A stretch of DNA of 64,000 nucleotides from an uncultured Butyricicoccus sp. (lineage in GTDB: Bacteria > Bacillota > Clostridia > Oscillospirales > Butyricicoccaceae): contig CAUEJN010000001.1 in the NCBI GenBank assembly GCA_959018045.1, positions 1-64,000 of the forward strand, in the 5' to 3' direction. Below are positions 41,869-49,613 of this stretch, piece after piece. The translations under genes and the position numbers were made by a program. The notes below the pieces were generated by a model that saw nothing but the letters and a program-made list of their open reading frames with translations, searched no databases and was not told the origin of the DNA. Within the stretch, counting starts at the first letter, position 1; each line of letters begins with the position of its first letter.

Positions 41869-42359
41869 TCTGCCTGCGATTCGGTGGACTGTGCAGCAGC
41901 TTCTGCGGCTTCGGCCTCAGCCTTTGCCTTAGCCTGCAGGCGCTTGGTGGCGTATGCACCGATGAGGTAGCCGATGACCGCGCCGACGATGCCGGGGGTC
42001 GAGGCGGTAGTGACCTCACGGCCGGTGAGGATGCCGAACAGACCGGTCACCAGCAGACCGCCGCCGTAGCCGAAGCAGATACCGTAGAGCGCAAGGCGAT
42101 GGACACCGAACACCTTGTCACAGTAGGGTGGAGTGTTGTCGACTTCCTCTTCGACTGCCTTGTCGTCCTCTTCCTCATCATCGTCCTCTTCGTCCTCGTC
42201 GTATTCCTCGCTCTCGGGGACTTTATCCTCACGCAGCAGGACTGTCTGCTCGGTCTGCTCGGCCTGTTCTGCGGGGGTGTCGTCGACGGGTGCGGTCTGT
42301 TCGGATGCCTGTGCAGTGTCGACCGTCTCGTCGGTTTCTCTCAGGTTTTTCTCTTCCAT
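41865..42359 (-). CDS. Acidic membrane protein of unknown function
   Basis: A 164-residue protein. An unstructured acidic N-terminus of about 75 residues (a run of Glu and Asp around positions 49-72) precedes two hydrophobic, glycine-rich helices (LALYGICFGYGGGLLVTGLF; GIVGAVIGYLIGAYA) and an Ala/Glu/Lys-rich coil (LQAKAKAEAEAAEAAAQ). The ATG at 42359 is the only in-frame ATG, with GAGAG near. No family recognised. It lies downstream of the PspC operon in the same direction but 147 bp apart. Confidence 0.6.
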   Translation of the reverse strand: MEEKNLRETDETVDTAQASEQTAPVDDTPAEQAEQTEQTVLLREDKVPESEEYDEDEEDDDEEEDDKAVEEEVDNTPPYCDKVFGVHRLALYGICFGYGGGLLVTGLFGILTGREVTTASTPGIVGAVIGYLIGAYATKRLQAKAKAEAEAAEAAAQSTESQAE

Positions 42360-42505
42360 TCTCTCGTAACCGTCCTTTCCGGGGATGCCTCTATTGTAGC
42401 ATAGCCTAAGGGGAAAATCATCAACAAATTGCAAATAGAGCGGTATTTTGACGGCAAAAAAGCCTGCCGTATGGACGCGGCAGGCTGGGGGAAAAAGACG
42501 TGGGG

Positions 42506-42694
42506 TTAGGGCTCGTCGGGCATAACCACAGCGGCGAGAATATAGAGAATGATGCCGGTGGAGAAGCCGAGCACGGCGAGGGCGATGAAGGCCAGACCGA
42601 AATAGTCTGCCAGACCGCCGCACACACCGCAGATCTTGCGGTCAGTCGCCGAGCGATACAGACGCTTTTGGGTATTGTTTTTGTTGTCGTTCAT
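42506..42694 (-). CDS. PspC-domain protein (shortened)
   Basis: A 62-residue single-domain PspC protein: KRLYRSATDRKICGVCGGLA, then the membrane helix FSTGIILYILAAVVMPDEP. Compared with the usual PspC pattern, about nine residues between the GGLA-x-Y-F-G turn and the first helix (normally D-P-T-L-V-R-L) appear to be missing. PspC proteins sense envelope stress or modulate toxin-like partners. ATG at 42694 after GAAAGGAG. Last gene of the PadR-led operon. Confidence 0.8.
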   Translation of the reverse strand: MNDNKNNTQKRLYRSATDRKICGVCGGLADYFGLAFIALAVLGFSTGIILYILAAVVMPDEP

Positions 42695-42726
42695 GGAAAA
42701 ACGCTCCTTTCCGCGTTTGAGTTGTG

Positions 42727-43569
42727 TTAAGATTGGGTGGTCAGCTCGATGGAGCCCATACCACAGGTCAGATTCAGCTGCCGTCCACCGCTGCCGCCGG
42801 CACTCTCGCTGCCCAGACCGCCGGCCAGGGTCTGGCCATTGACCGTGATGGAGCCCATACCCGAGGTGAAGTCATAGCGGTAGTCGCTCCAGCCGCCGTC
42901 GAGCGTGACCCCGGCGTAGCCTGCGCCTACATTAAGTTCGATTTCCTCAGCGCCGAGCGCGCCGGTGGTCAGACTGCCCGCGCCCACGTTGAGTTCGATC
43001 TCGTCGGCATTCAGCGCACACAGCGCAGCCGAGGCCGCGCCGATGTTCAGCTCGACCTGTTCCGGGCGGAAATTCTGGGGCAGGGTGATGGTGACCTTGC
43101 GGTCACCCTGTTTACTTTGCCGTTCTTCGTAGGAAATATTCCAGGTATCGCTGTCGACCCAGTTGGTCAGCGCGTCCAGACCAGTGCCTGAGATGGAAAA
43201 CTGATCTTCCTGACCGCGCACGATGGTATATTCCCCGCGTCCGAGGCTGAATGCCAGATTTTTGGTGTGGTTGTCGGAGAAGGCGGTCTCACCGTTCTGC
43301 ATAGAGCCGGTGTGCTCGGATTCCGGGTGATGACCGACCGCGTCACGCGCTTCGTCCAGCGCGTGTCGGGCAGCGTCCTTGGCGTCGTTCACGATATCGC
43401 CGCGTTCATTTTGCCAGCTGCTCCAGCCGATGCTGAGCGCCTCGCGGAAGGGGTGGAGTGCACCATTGTACCAGGCCGAGTAGACCGAGCCGCCCATAGC
43501 GTGACCGGCGGCGAACAGGATACCGCCGATGACCAGTACGATGACGGCGAGTTTTGCCAAAAATTTCAT
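42727..43569 (-). CDS. DUF4097-type putative adhesin-fold protein
   Basis: A 280-residue protein. An N-terminal membrane anchor/signal (MKFLAKLAVIVLVIGGILFA) precedes a linker and a right-handed beta-solenoid typical of DUF4097 (VELNIGAASAALCALNADEI, IELNVGAGSLTTGALGAEEI, IELNVGAGYAGVTLDGGW). The ATG at 43569 is chosen over a GTG two codons earlier because GAGGTG is 7 nt from the ATG and only 1 nt from the GTG. The upstream stop ends 2 nt before it. PadR-DUF1700-DUF4097 cassettes are common in Firmicutes and linked to envelope stress; function not established. Confidence 0.8.
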   Translation of the reverse strand: MKFLAKLAVIVLVIGGILFAAGHAMGGSVYSAWYNGALHPFREALSIGWSSWQNERGDIVNDAKDAARHALDEARDAVGHHPESEHTGSMQNGETAFSDNHTKNLAFSLGRGEYTIVRGQEDQFSISGTGLDALTNWVDSDTWNISYEERQSKQGDRKVTITLPQNFRPEQVELNIGAASAALCALNADEIELNVGAGSLTTGALGAEEIELNVGAGYAGVTLDGGWSDYRYDFTSGMGSITVNGQTLAGGLGSESAGGSGGRQLNLTCGMGSIELTTQS

Positions 43570-43571
43570 GT

Positions 43572-44237
43572 TCACGCACCTCGTTTCAGATAGTCACGGA
43601 TTTTTTGGATCGGCCAGCGAATGAGGGCGACCAGTCCGCGGATGATGGGCGGGACGAAGAGAATGCACAGTTTGATGACCAGCAGCACGAGCAGCAGACC
43701 GACCGCGCCGACGGCCAGACCGGCGCCCAGGGTGGCGAGGGCGGAAGCCGGGGTTGCCCAGAGCAGGAAGGAGAACAGCACGAGCGCACCGCCGCCGATC
43801 AGGGTAGCAGCCGGGACGGCGACCACGCAGGCGGCAATGCCGATGACCAGACCGACGACCGCGACGATGATGGCACCGATGACCGCAACGGCGACCGGGC
43901 CGAAGATCAGGGCGAGCAGCACGATGCAGGCCAGCATCCAGGGATTGATTCCCTTTTTGCGGGGCTTGCCGTCCCGGTCGAGCGGGACACCGTTTACCGT
44001 CTGCGCTTTTTCCTCCTCGAAGCGCTCGGGACGGCGGCGGGCAACCCCGGTGTAGTCGCGCAGGATGGCCTCAGCGACCTGCTCGGGAGGCCCCAGCTGC
44101 TTAATGACCTTTTCTGCGTTTTCATCCCCCGCATCCAGGAAATAGTCCTCATAGTAGCGCATAGCGCTGTCGATTTCGTCGTCCGGCAGGACGGCGAGCG
44201 CCGCGCGCAGCGCCTGTAAGTATTCGTATGCGTTCAT
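43572..44237 (-). CDS. DUF1700 membrane protein
   Basis: A 221-residue protein. The N-terminal cytoplasmic domain (MNAYEYLQALRAALAVLPDD, EIDSAMRYYEDYFLDAGDEN, IKQLGPPEQVAEAILRDYTG) is the conserved DUF1700 helical hairpin. Four or so hydrophobic helices follow from residue about 100. The ATG at 44237 overlaps the PadR stop (ATGA) with GGAGGGAG upstream, so the two are translationally coupled. Confidence 0.85.
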   Translation of the reverse strand: MNAYEYLQALRAALAVLPDDEIDSAMRYYEDYFLDAGDENAEKVIKQLGPPEQVAEAILRDYTGVARRRPERFEEEKAQTVNGVPLDRDGKPRKKGINPWMLACIVLLALIFGPVAVAVIGAIIVAVVGLVIGIAACVVAVPAATLIGGGALVLFSFLLWATPASALATLGAGLAVGAVGLLLVLLVIKLCILFVPPIIRGLVALIRWPIQKIRDYLKRGA

Positions 44238-44551
44238 TTGGAACTCCCTCCAAAAAAGACAGATTCGATCTTGTCGCGGTAGTCTGCCCAGTCGGACAGA
44301 TATTGCATCAGCTGCATGCGGCCGATGGGCGTGATTTTGTAGTATCGCCGCATGCGGCCATCGACGGCCTGATCGTAGGTCTCGAGCGCGCCCGCCTTGA
44401 GCAGACGGCGCAGAACCGGATATAAGGTAGAATCGGAAATGTCGCAAACCTTGCGGATGTCCTGCGTGATTTTGTAGCCATAAGTTCCCTCACGGGAGAC
44501 GACAGACAGCACGATTGCATCGAGCAGGGCGGCAGAGATGGGGAAAGACAC
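44234..44551 (-). CDS. PadR-family transcriptional regulator
   Basis: A 105-residue winged-helix repressor. PadR features are YGYKITQDIRKVCDISDSTL, YPVLRRLLKAGALETYDQAV and GRMRRYYKITPIGRMQL. The GTG at 44551 follows AAGGAGGTG. It heads the operon PadR-DUF1700-DUF4097-PspC and probably represses it through the palindromic region just upstream. The inducing signal is unknown; homologues respond to phenolics, antibiotics or membrane stress. Confidence 0.88.
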   Translation of the reverse strand: MSFPISAALLDAIVLSVVSREGTYGYKITQDIRKVCDISDSTLYPVLRRLLKAGALETYDQAVDGRMRRYYKITPIGRMQLMQYLSDWADYRDKIESVFFGGSSK

Positions 44552-44573
44552 GGCTCACACCTCCTTACTTGTT

Positions 44574-44605
44574 GTATAATACTATACGACATATAATATT
44601 GCGTG
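44574..44605 (-). promoter_or_regulatory. Palindromic promoter/operator of the PadR operon
   Basis: GTATAATACTATAC (44574-44587; arms GTATA/TATAC) lies beside a second AT-rich word ATATAATATT (44591-44600). It is within 25-50 bp of the PadR start and fits a self-regulated PadR operator. Confidence 0.5.
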
Positions 44606-44713
44606 TCAAGAGGCATGGAGCGGATTTACAAATCGTTCACAGATGTGCCGCAGGGTGCACAAGGGAGGCGAGCGACACAGAGCACTTTTCGGAAGACTTT
44701 TTATGCAAATCGT

Positions 44714-44742
44714 TTGTATTTCCTTCTGGTTTATCGTATAAT
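44714..44742 (+). promoter_or_regulatory. ddl-murI promoter
   Basis: TTGTAT (44714-44719), a 17-bp spacer and TATAAT (44737-44742), 40 bp before the ddl start. Confidence 0.7.
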
Positions 44743-44781
44743 AAATACTGAGTAAATATGTAAAAGAGGGTTTGGAAAAAC

Positions 44782-45852
44782 ATGTTAAAACTTGCGGTTT
44801 TATTCGGCGGACTGTCGAACGAGCATAGCATTTCCTGTATTTCGGCGTCCTCGATTCTGACAAACGCCGATCGAACAAAATATGATCTGGTGCCCATCGG
44901 CATCACACGAGATGGACGATGGTTTTTGTATGAAAACGCCGACCCGGAGAAGGTCAAGAGCGGGGAATGGGAGAAGGAGTCGGGACTGCGCCGTGCGCTG
45001 CTGTCGCCCGACCGCGAGACCCACGGCATTATCCTGCCCGAGACCGGTGAGACCATCCGCATTGACGTTTGCTTCCCGGTGCTGCACGGCATGGGCGGTG
45101 AGGACGGAACCATGCAGGGTCTGCTGACGCTGGCGGGCATTCCGTTTGTCGGTCCGGGTGTTGCCGCTTCGGCAAATTCCATGGATAAGAGCCTGACTAA
45201 GATCCTCGTCGATACCACCGGCGTGCGTCAGGCCGACTACTACATCGCGCTGCGTCCTGACTACGAGAAGGACGCACAGGCTGTCGCTCGCGCAGCGGCT
45301 GAAAAGCTCAAAAATACCTATCCGATGTTCGTCAAGCCCTGCTCGTCGGGCTCGTCGGTCGGCGTTGCCCGCGCAGACGACTTTGACACCCTGGTTTCCG
45401 GCCTGGCTGAGGCATTCCGCTGGGATACCAAGGTACTGGTCGAGGAGTTTATCGACGGACACGAGGTCGAGTGCGCGGTGCTGGGCAATATCGACCCGGT
45501 CGCATCAACCGTCGGCGAGATCGCACCCACCCAGACGTTCTACACCTTCGACGCAAAGTATAACGACGAGACGTCCGCGCTGTACATCCCGGCGCACATC
45601 TCCGACGAAGCCATCGAGACCGTGCGCAAGAACGCCGTCCGCGTCTATACTGCCCTGGGCTGCCGCGGCCTGTCGCGCGTTGACTTCTTCTGTACTTATC
45701 AGGATAACGAGATCGTGTTCAACGAGATCAACACCATTCCGGGCTTTACCAGCATTTCGATGTACCCCAAGCTGTTCGAGCACGCCGGTCTGTCCTATCC
45801 GGCACTGATCGACCGACTGATCGAGCTGGCGCTGGAGGAAGCACATGGATAA
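44782..45852 (+). CDS. ddl: D-alanine--D-alanine ligase
   Basis: A 356-residue ATP-grasp enzyme joining two D-alanines for the peptidoglycan stem peptide. Family signatures: LFGGLSNEHSISCISASSIL at the N-terminus, DVCFPVLHGMGGEDGTMQGL, the ATP-grasp segment MFVKPCSSGSSVGVARADDF, EEFIDGHEVECAVLGN, and metal ligands in VFNEINTIPGFTSISMYPKL. Length is typical. The EKE/SYK-region residues that separate D-Ala from D-Ser or D-Lac ligases were not resolved by eye, so D-Ala specificity is presumed. Its end overlaps murI by 8 nt. Confidence 0.93.
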   Translation: MLKLAVLFGGLSNEHSISCISASSILTNADRTKYDLVPIGITRDGRWFLYENADPEKVKSGEWEKESGLRRALLSPDRETHGIILPETGETIRIDVCFPVLHGMGGEDGTMQGLLTLAGIPFVGPGVAASANSMDKSLTKILVDTTGVRQADYYIALRPDYEKDAQAVARAAAEKLKNTYPMFVKPCSSGSSVGVARADDFDTLVSGLAEAFRWDTKVLVEEFIDGHEVECAVLGNIDPVASTVGEIAPTQTFYTFDAKYNDETSALYIPAHISDEAIETVRKNAVRVYTALGCRGLSRVDFFCTYQDNEIVFNEINTIPGFTSISMYPKLFEHAGLSYPALIDRLIELALEEAHG

Positions 45853-46645
45853 CCGTCCCATCGGGGTCTTTGACTCGGGCGTGGGCGGCCTGACCGCCGT
45901 GCGCCGCCTGCACGAGATTTTACCGCACGAGGATATCATTTACTTTGGCGATACCGGACGCGTGCCTTACGGTACGCGCTCGGCCGAGACCATCTTAAAA
46001 TATACCCGTCAGGACGTGCGCTTTCTGCGCAAGTTCGACATCAAGGCGATTGTCGTCGCGTGCAATACCGTGTCGGCCACCGCACTGGACATCGTCGCGA
46101 ATGAGACCGACGTTCCCATGATCGGCGTGGTCTGGCCAGCATGCGCCGCCGCCCGCGTCGCCACCAAGACCGGCCGCATCGGCGTCATCGGTACTCCGGC
46201 GACCGTCCGCTCGGGCGTGTACGACCGTATGCTCAAGGCCGCCGACCCGAGCCTCGCGGTGTTCATGCAGCCCTGCCCGCTGCTTGTCCCGCTGGTGGAA
46301 AACGGCCGTGTGCACTGCGGCGATATCGTCGCCGAGACCGTGGTGCGCGAGTATCTGGCACCCATCAAGGCACAGAACGTCGATACTTTGATCTTGGCCT
46401 GCACCCATTATCCCTTGCTGAGCGAAGTTGTTGCAGCGGAAATGGGAGAAAACGTGACCCTCATCGACTCGGGCGCAGCTGCTGCCGAGAGCGTCCGGGG
46501 CATGTTGGTTCCCGCAGAGGAACGACAGGGAAAAACCCGGTATTTCGTGTCTGATGACCCGCAGGGCTTTAATCAGCTCGCCCCGGGATTTTTGAACGGA
46601 AGCTTGGATTTCCCGGCGGAACAGGTCGATATCGACGCATATTAA
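45845..46645 (+). CDS. murI: Glutamate racemase
   Basis: A 266-residue cytosolic enzyme making D-glutamate for peptidoglycan. Start region GVFDSGVGGLTAVRRLHEIL. Catalytic cysteines: Cys73 in VACNTVSA and Cys186 in ACTHYPLL, both present. Its ATG at 45845 overlaps the ddl coding region, forming a two-gene wall-precursor operon (D-Ala-D-Ala and D-Glu). The 3' end runs into mosaic R7, which supplies the only hairpins available for termination. Confidence 0.95.
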   Translation: MDNRPIGVFDSGVGGLTAVRRLHEILPHEDIIYFGDTGRVPYGTRSAETILKYTRQDVRFLRKFDIKAIVVACNTVSATALDIVANETDVPMIGVVWPACAAARVATKTGRIGVIGTPATVRSGVYDRMLKAADPSLAVFMQPCPLLVPLVENGRVHCGDIVAETVVREYLAPIKAQNVDTLILACTHYPLLSEVVAAEMGENVTLIDSGAAAAESVRGMLVPAEERQGKTRYFVSDDPQGFNQLAPGFLNGSLDFPAEQVDIDAY

Positions 46646-47310
46646 GGAATAACCACCGCACCCATAATGGAAGCTTTCGCCAGCCTTTCTCGAACCTTGC
46701 GGAACCAGAAAAGGCCCCTGTGGGGCGTTTTCCCGTAACCTTGTGGGGCATAAAAATATTCCTGTGGAATGTTTTTCCACAAGGCTGTGGTTGGCTTGTC
46801 CAACCAAGCCATGAAATAATAGAGCACCGCTGTTGAAGTAATCAATCGGCCAAGGCCCTAACAGGCGGGCACTGTTGCCCTGAGCCGCCCGTCGCAACGG
46901 GCGGAATCCCCTATTGAAACCCGGTGTCCGCCCCGGGTTTCAACGAAACTCTCGTTCAAAGCGCGTCCGCAGAGCGCGAAATTCCCCCGCACGCGAAGCG
47001 TGCTCATGGAATCCGTTCCCATGGAACGGATTCCCCAAACCATGCCCTTTGTGCGTCCCCCAAAAAAAACCAGTAGACCGCAGGCTGGGCAGGAGAGGGA
47101 AAACCAATCCGGTAGGTTGGTTTTCATGAACGCGCTTTGCGCGTAAGAAAGAAAACGATATTTTGGTTGATTTTCCCTTGCGGGGGACGGGAAAATCAAA
47201 AAGAGGTTCCGCGTCCTGCGGGACGCGGCTTAGGGCGCTGCCCTAAGGACCCGCAAGCCTTTCGAGAAAGGCTTGAGCGAAAGCTTTATTTCGTCTGCGG
47301 GCGGGAATCC
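46646..47310. repeat. Palindrome mosaic R7
   Basis: Gene-free. It begins with CACCGCACC (46654-46662) and an AAGCTTTCGCCAGCC block. It carries the same long variant word as R5 but inverted (GGCCCCTGTGGGGCGTTTTC). Then come GCCCGTCGCAACGGGC, the 30-bp GAAACCCGG palindrome (46914-46943), GCACGCGAAGCGTGC, a GGAATCCGTTCC/GGAACGGATTCC hairpin, GGAAAACCAATCC/GGTTGGTTTTC, GCGCTTTGCGC, a TGATTTTCCC/GGGAAAATCA palindrome, CGCGTCCTGCGGGACGCG, a CTTAGGGCGCTGCCCTAAG hairpin, AAGCCTTTC/GAAAGGCTT and GTCTGCGGGCGGG. Confidence 0.85.
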
Positions 47311-47357
47311 GTTTATCTTTTTTCCCTTGATCCATACACAGAGAGGAGGAGACAACC

Positions 47358-47798
47358 ATGGAAAATATCAAGAAAGACGTCTGGCTGTCCATCCATTCAA
47401 CCCAGTGTTTTGAAGGCTGCGATCAGGAAGAAATCAATCTGGTCACTGCCGCACGTTTGTACCGCCGCAACGGCAAGTACTACATCGCCTACGACGAGAG
47501 CGAGATTACCGGTCTCGAGGGCACGCGCACTACGCTCAAGCTCGACGGTAAGACGGTCTCCATGATCCGCACCGGCACCTGCCCGTCCGAGATGCTGTTT
47601 TTGGAGAACCAGCGCCACGTCGGTCTGTACCAGACCCCGATGGGTATGTCGGTCACCATTTCCACCCATACGTCCCGCATTCGCAACACGATTGGCGAGA
47701 GCGGTGGAGTGCTGGCGATCGACTACACGGTCGAGGTCGACCACAACCTCGCAGGCAGCCATCATTTTGAGCTGACCGTTGCCACCCAGCCTATGTAA
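47358..47798 (+). CDS. DUF1934 family beta-barrel protein (YwiB-like)
   Basis: A 146-residue protein with the DUF1934 pattern: DVWLSIHSTQCFEGCDQEEI, YYIAYDESEITGLEGTRTTL, QTPMGMSVTISTHTSRIRNT and ESGGVLAIDYTVEVDHNLAG. This calycin-like small barrel has no established role. It precedes argS by 46 bp, the same neighbour as ywiB-argS in Bacillus subtilis, which supports both calls. ATG follows GAGAGGAGG. Confidence 0.85.
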   Translation: MENIKKDVWLSIHSTQCFEGCDQEEINLVTAARLYRRNGKYYIAYDESEITGLEGTRTTLKLDGKTVSMIRTGTCPSEMLFLENQRHVGLYQTPMGMSVTISTHTSRIRNTIGESGGVLAIDYTVEVDHNLAGSHHFELTVATQPM

Positions 47799-47844
47799 AT
47801 ACAAAAAGAAATAAAAAATAAGAATATTACGGAGTGTATTATCT

Positions 47845-49539
47845 ATGAACCTGTTAGACACCGCACGTCAGGCCGCTGCCGACGTCGTCAAGGCCGCATA
47901 CGACAAGGCAGTCGCTGCCGGAACCCTGCCGCAGGCCGAGCTGCCGCCGGTTGCTGTTGAGATGCCCAAGGATGCCGCAAACGGCGACTGGGCTTCCACC
48001 TTCGCGATGCAGTGCGCAAAGCCGCTGCGCATGGCGCCCCGCAAGATTGCCGAGGCAATCGTAGAAAATCTGTCGCTCGAGGGCACCTGCTTCGAGAAGA
48101 TCGAGATCGCAGGCCCCGGCTTTTTGAACTTTACCCTCAATGCTGCATGGTATCAGGACGCTGTCCGCGCCGTTGAGACCTGCGGCGCAGACTACGGCAA
48201 GACCCGCGCGGAAAAGCCCGAAAAGATCATGGTCGAGTTCGTATCGGCCAACCCGACCGGCCCGATGCACATGGGCAACGCACGCGGCGGCGTTCTGGGT
48301 GACTGCCTGGCCGAGGTACTGGCATGGGCAGGCAACGACGTGACCCGTGAGTTCTACATCAACGATGCCGGCAATCAGGTGGACAAGTTCGCGCACTCGG
48401 TTGAGGGTCGTTACATTCAGGAGCTCAAGGGCGAGGATGCAATCGAGTTCGACCCGTCCTGGTATCAGGGCGCGGACATCCGCGAGCTGGCGCACGATCT
48501 GGTTCTGATGCACGGCGACAAGCTGCTGGACATGACCCCCGAGGAGCGCTTCGACGCAATCGTCGGCTACGGTCTGCCGCACAACATCGACAAGATGCAG
48601 AAGGATCTCGAGCGCTACAAGATTCACTACGACGTATGGTTCCGTGAGTCCACCCTGCACGACTCGGGCGCAGTTGCCGAGACCGTTCAGATGCTGACCG
48701 ATGCAGGCGTGACCTACGAGCAGGACGGCGCACTGTGGCTGAGGTCCACCGCATTCGGTGCAGACAAGGACGACGTTCTGCGCCGTGCAAATGGTTTCTA
48801 CACCTATTTTGCAGCCGATATCGCATACCATCGCAACAAGTTCGTCACCCGTGGCTTTGACCGCGTGATTAACATTTGGGGCGCTGACCACCATGGTCAT
48901 GTCGCTCGTCTCCAGCGTGCACTCGATGCACTGGGTCTGGACGGCTCGAACCGTCTGGAGATCGTGCTCATGCAGCTTGTCCGCATGATGCAGGGCGGTG
49001 AGGTTGTCCGTATGTCCAAGCGTACCGGCAAGAGCCTGACCCTGTCCGACCTGCTCGACGAGATTCCGGTTGATGCAGCACGTTTCTTCTTCAACTCCCG
49101 TGCCGCTGAGACCCAGATGGAGTTCGACCTTGACCTTGCCGTCAAGCAGGATTCCGAGAACCCGCTGTACTACGTTCAGTACGCGCATGCGCGTATCTGT
49201 TCGGTACTGCGCAACGCAGCCGAGAACGGCGTATCCGTGCCCAAGGCTGCCGATGTTGACCTGACCGTGCTGACCCACGCAGACGAGAAGGCACTGATTA
49301 AGGCCATCGCCCTGCTGCCCGAGGAGATTCGTGAGGCTGCGCTGTCGCGTGACCCGTCCAAGCTCAACAAGTACGGCGTTATGCTGGCGGCGCAGTTCCA
49401 CAGATTCTATAACGCCTGCCGCATTATGGATGCCGAGCCGGCTGTGCGCGACGCACGCCTGTGCCTGTGTCAGGCGACCGTGCAGACCATCAAGAACGTG
49501 CTGGGCATCATCGGCGTAGACGCACCCGAAAAGATGTAA
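47845..49539 (+). CDS. argS: Arginyl-tRNA synthetase
   Basis: A 564-residue class I synthetase charging tRNA-Arg. The HIGH-type motif is in ANPTGPMHMGNARGGVLGD, the KMSKS-type motif is MSKRTGKSLTLSDLL, and WGADHHGHVARLQRAL is also present. The N-terminal add-1 domain and the C-terminal DALR-type anticodon-binding domain (NPLYYVQYAHARICSVL, RFYNACRIMDAEPAVRD) are complete. A ribosome site upstream of ATG 47845 is weak (ACGGAG). Normal length for ArgS. Confidence 0.97.
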   Translation: MNLLDTARQAAADVVKAAYDKAVAAGTLPQAELPPVAVEMPKDAANGDWASTFAMQCAKPLRMAPRKIAEAIVENLSLEGTCFEKIEIAGPGFLNFTLNAAWYQDAVRAVETCGADYGKTRAEKPEKIMVEFVSANPTGPMHMGNARGGVLGDCLAEVLAWAGNDVTREFYINDAGNQVDKFAHSVEGRYIQELKGEDAIEFDPSWYQGADIRELAHDLVLMHGDKLLDMTPEERFDAIVGYGLPHNIDKMQKDLERYKIHYDVWFRESTLHDSGAVAETVQMLTDAGVTYEQDGALWLRSTAFGADKDDVLRRANGFYTYFAADIAYHRNKFVTRGFDRVINIWGADHHGHVARLQRALDALGLDGSNRLEIVLMQLVRMMQGGEVVRMSKRTGKSLTLSDLLDEIPVDAARFFFNSRAAETQMEFDLDLAVKQDSENPLYYVQYAHARICSVLRNAAENGVSVPKAADVDLTVLTHADEKALIKAIALLPEEIREAALSRDPSKLNKYGVMLAAQFHRFYNACRIMDAEPAVRDARLCLCQATVQTIKNVLGIIGVDAPEKM

Positions 49540-49613
49540 GCAAAGGCCGGGCGCGGCCTTCGCGCCCGATTCACCCAAGGAACTCTGGTATCCGCCGTGA
49601 AAGGAGCGTATCT

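Noticed and set aside
43570..43575. GTG at 43575 as the start of the DUF4097 gene
   Set aside because: The ribosome site GAGGTG is only 1 nt away; the ATG at 43569 has proper spacing.
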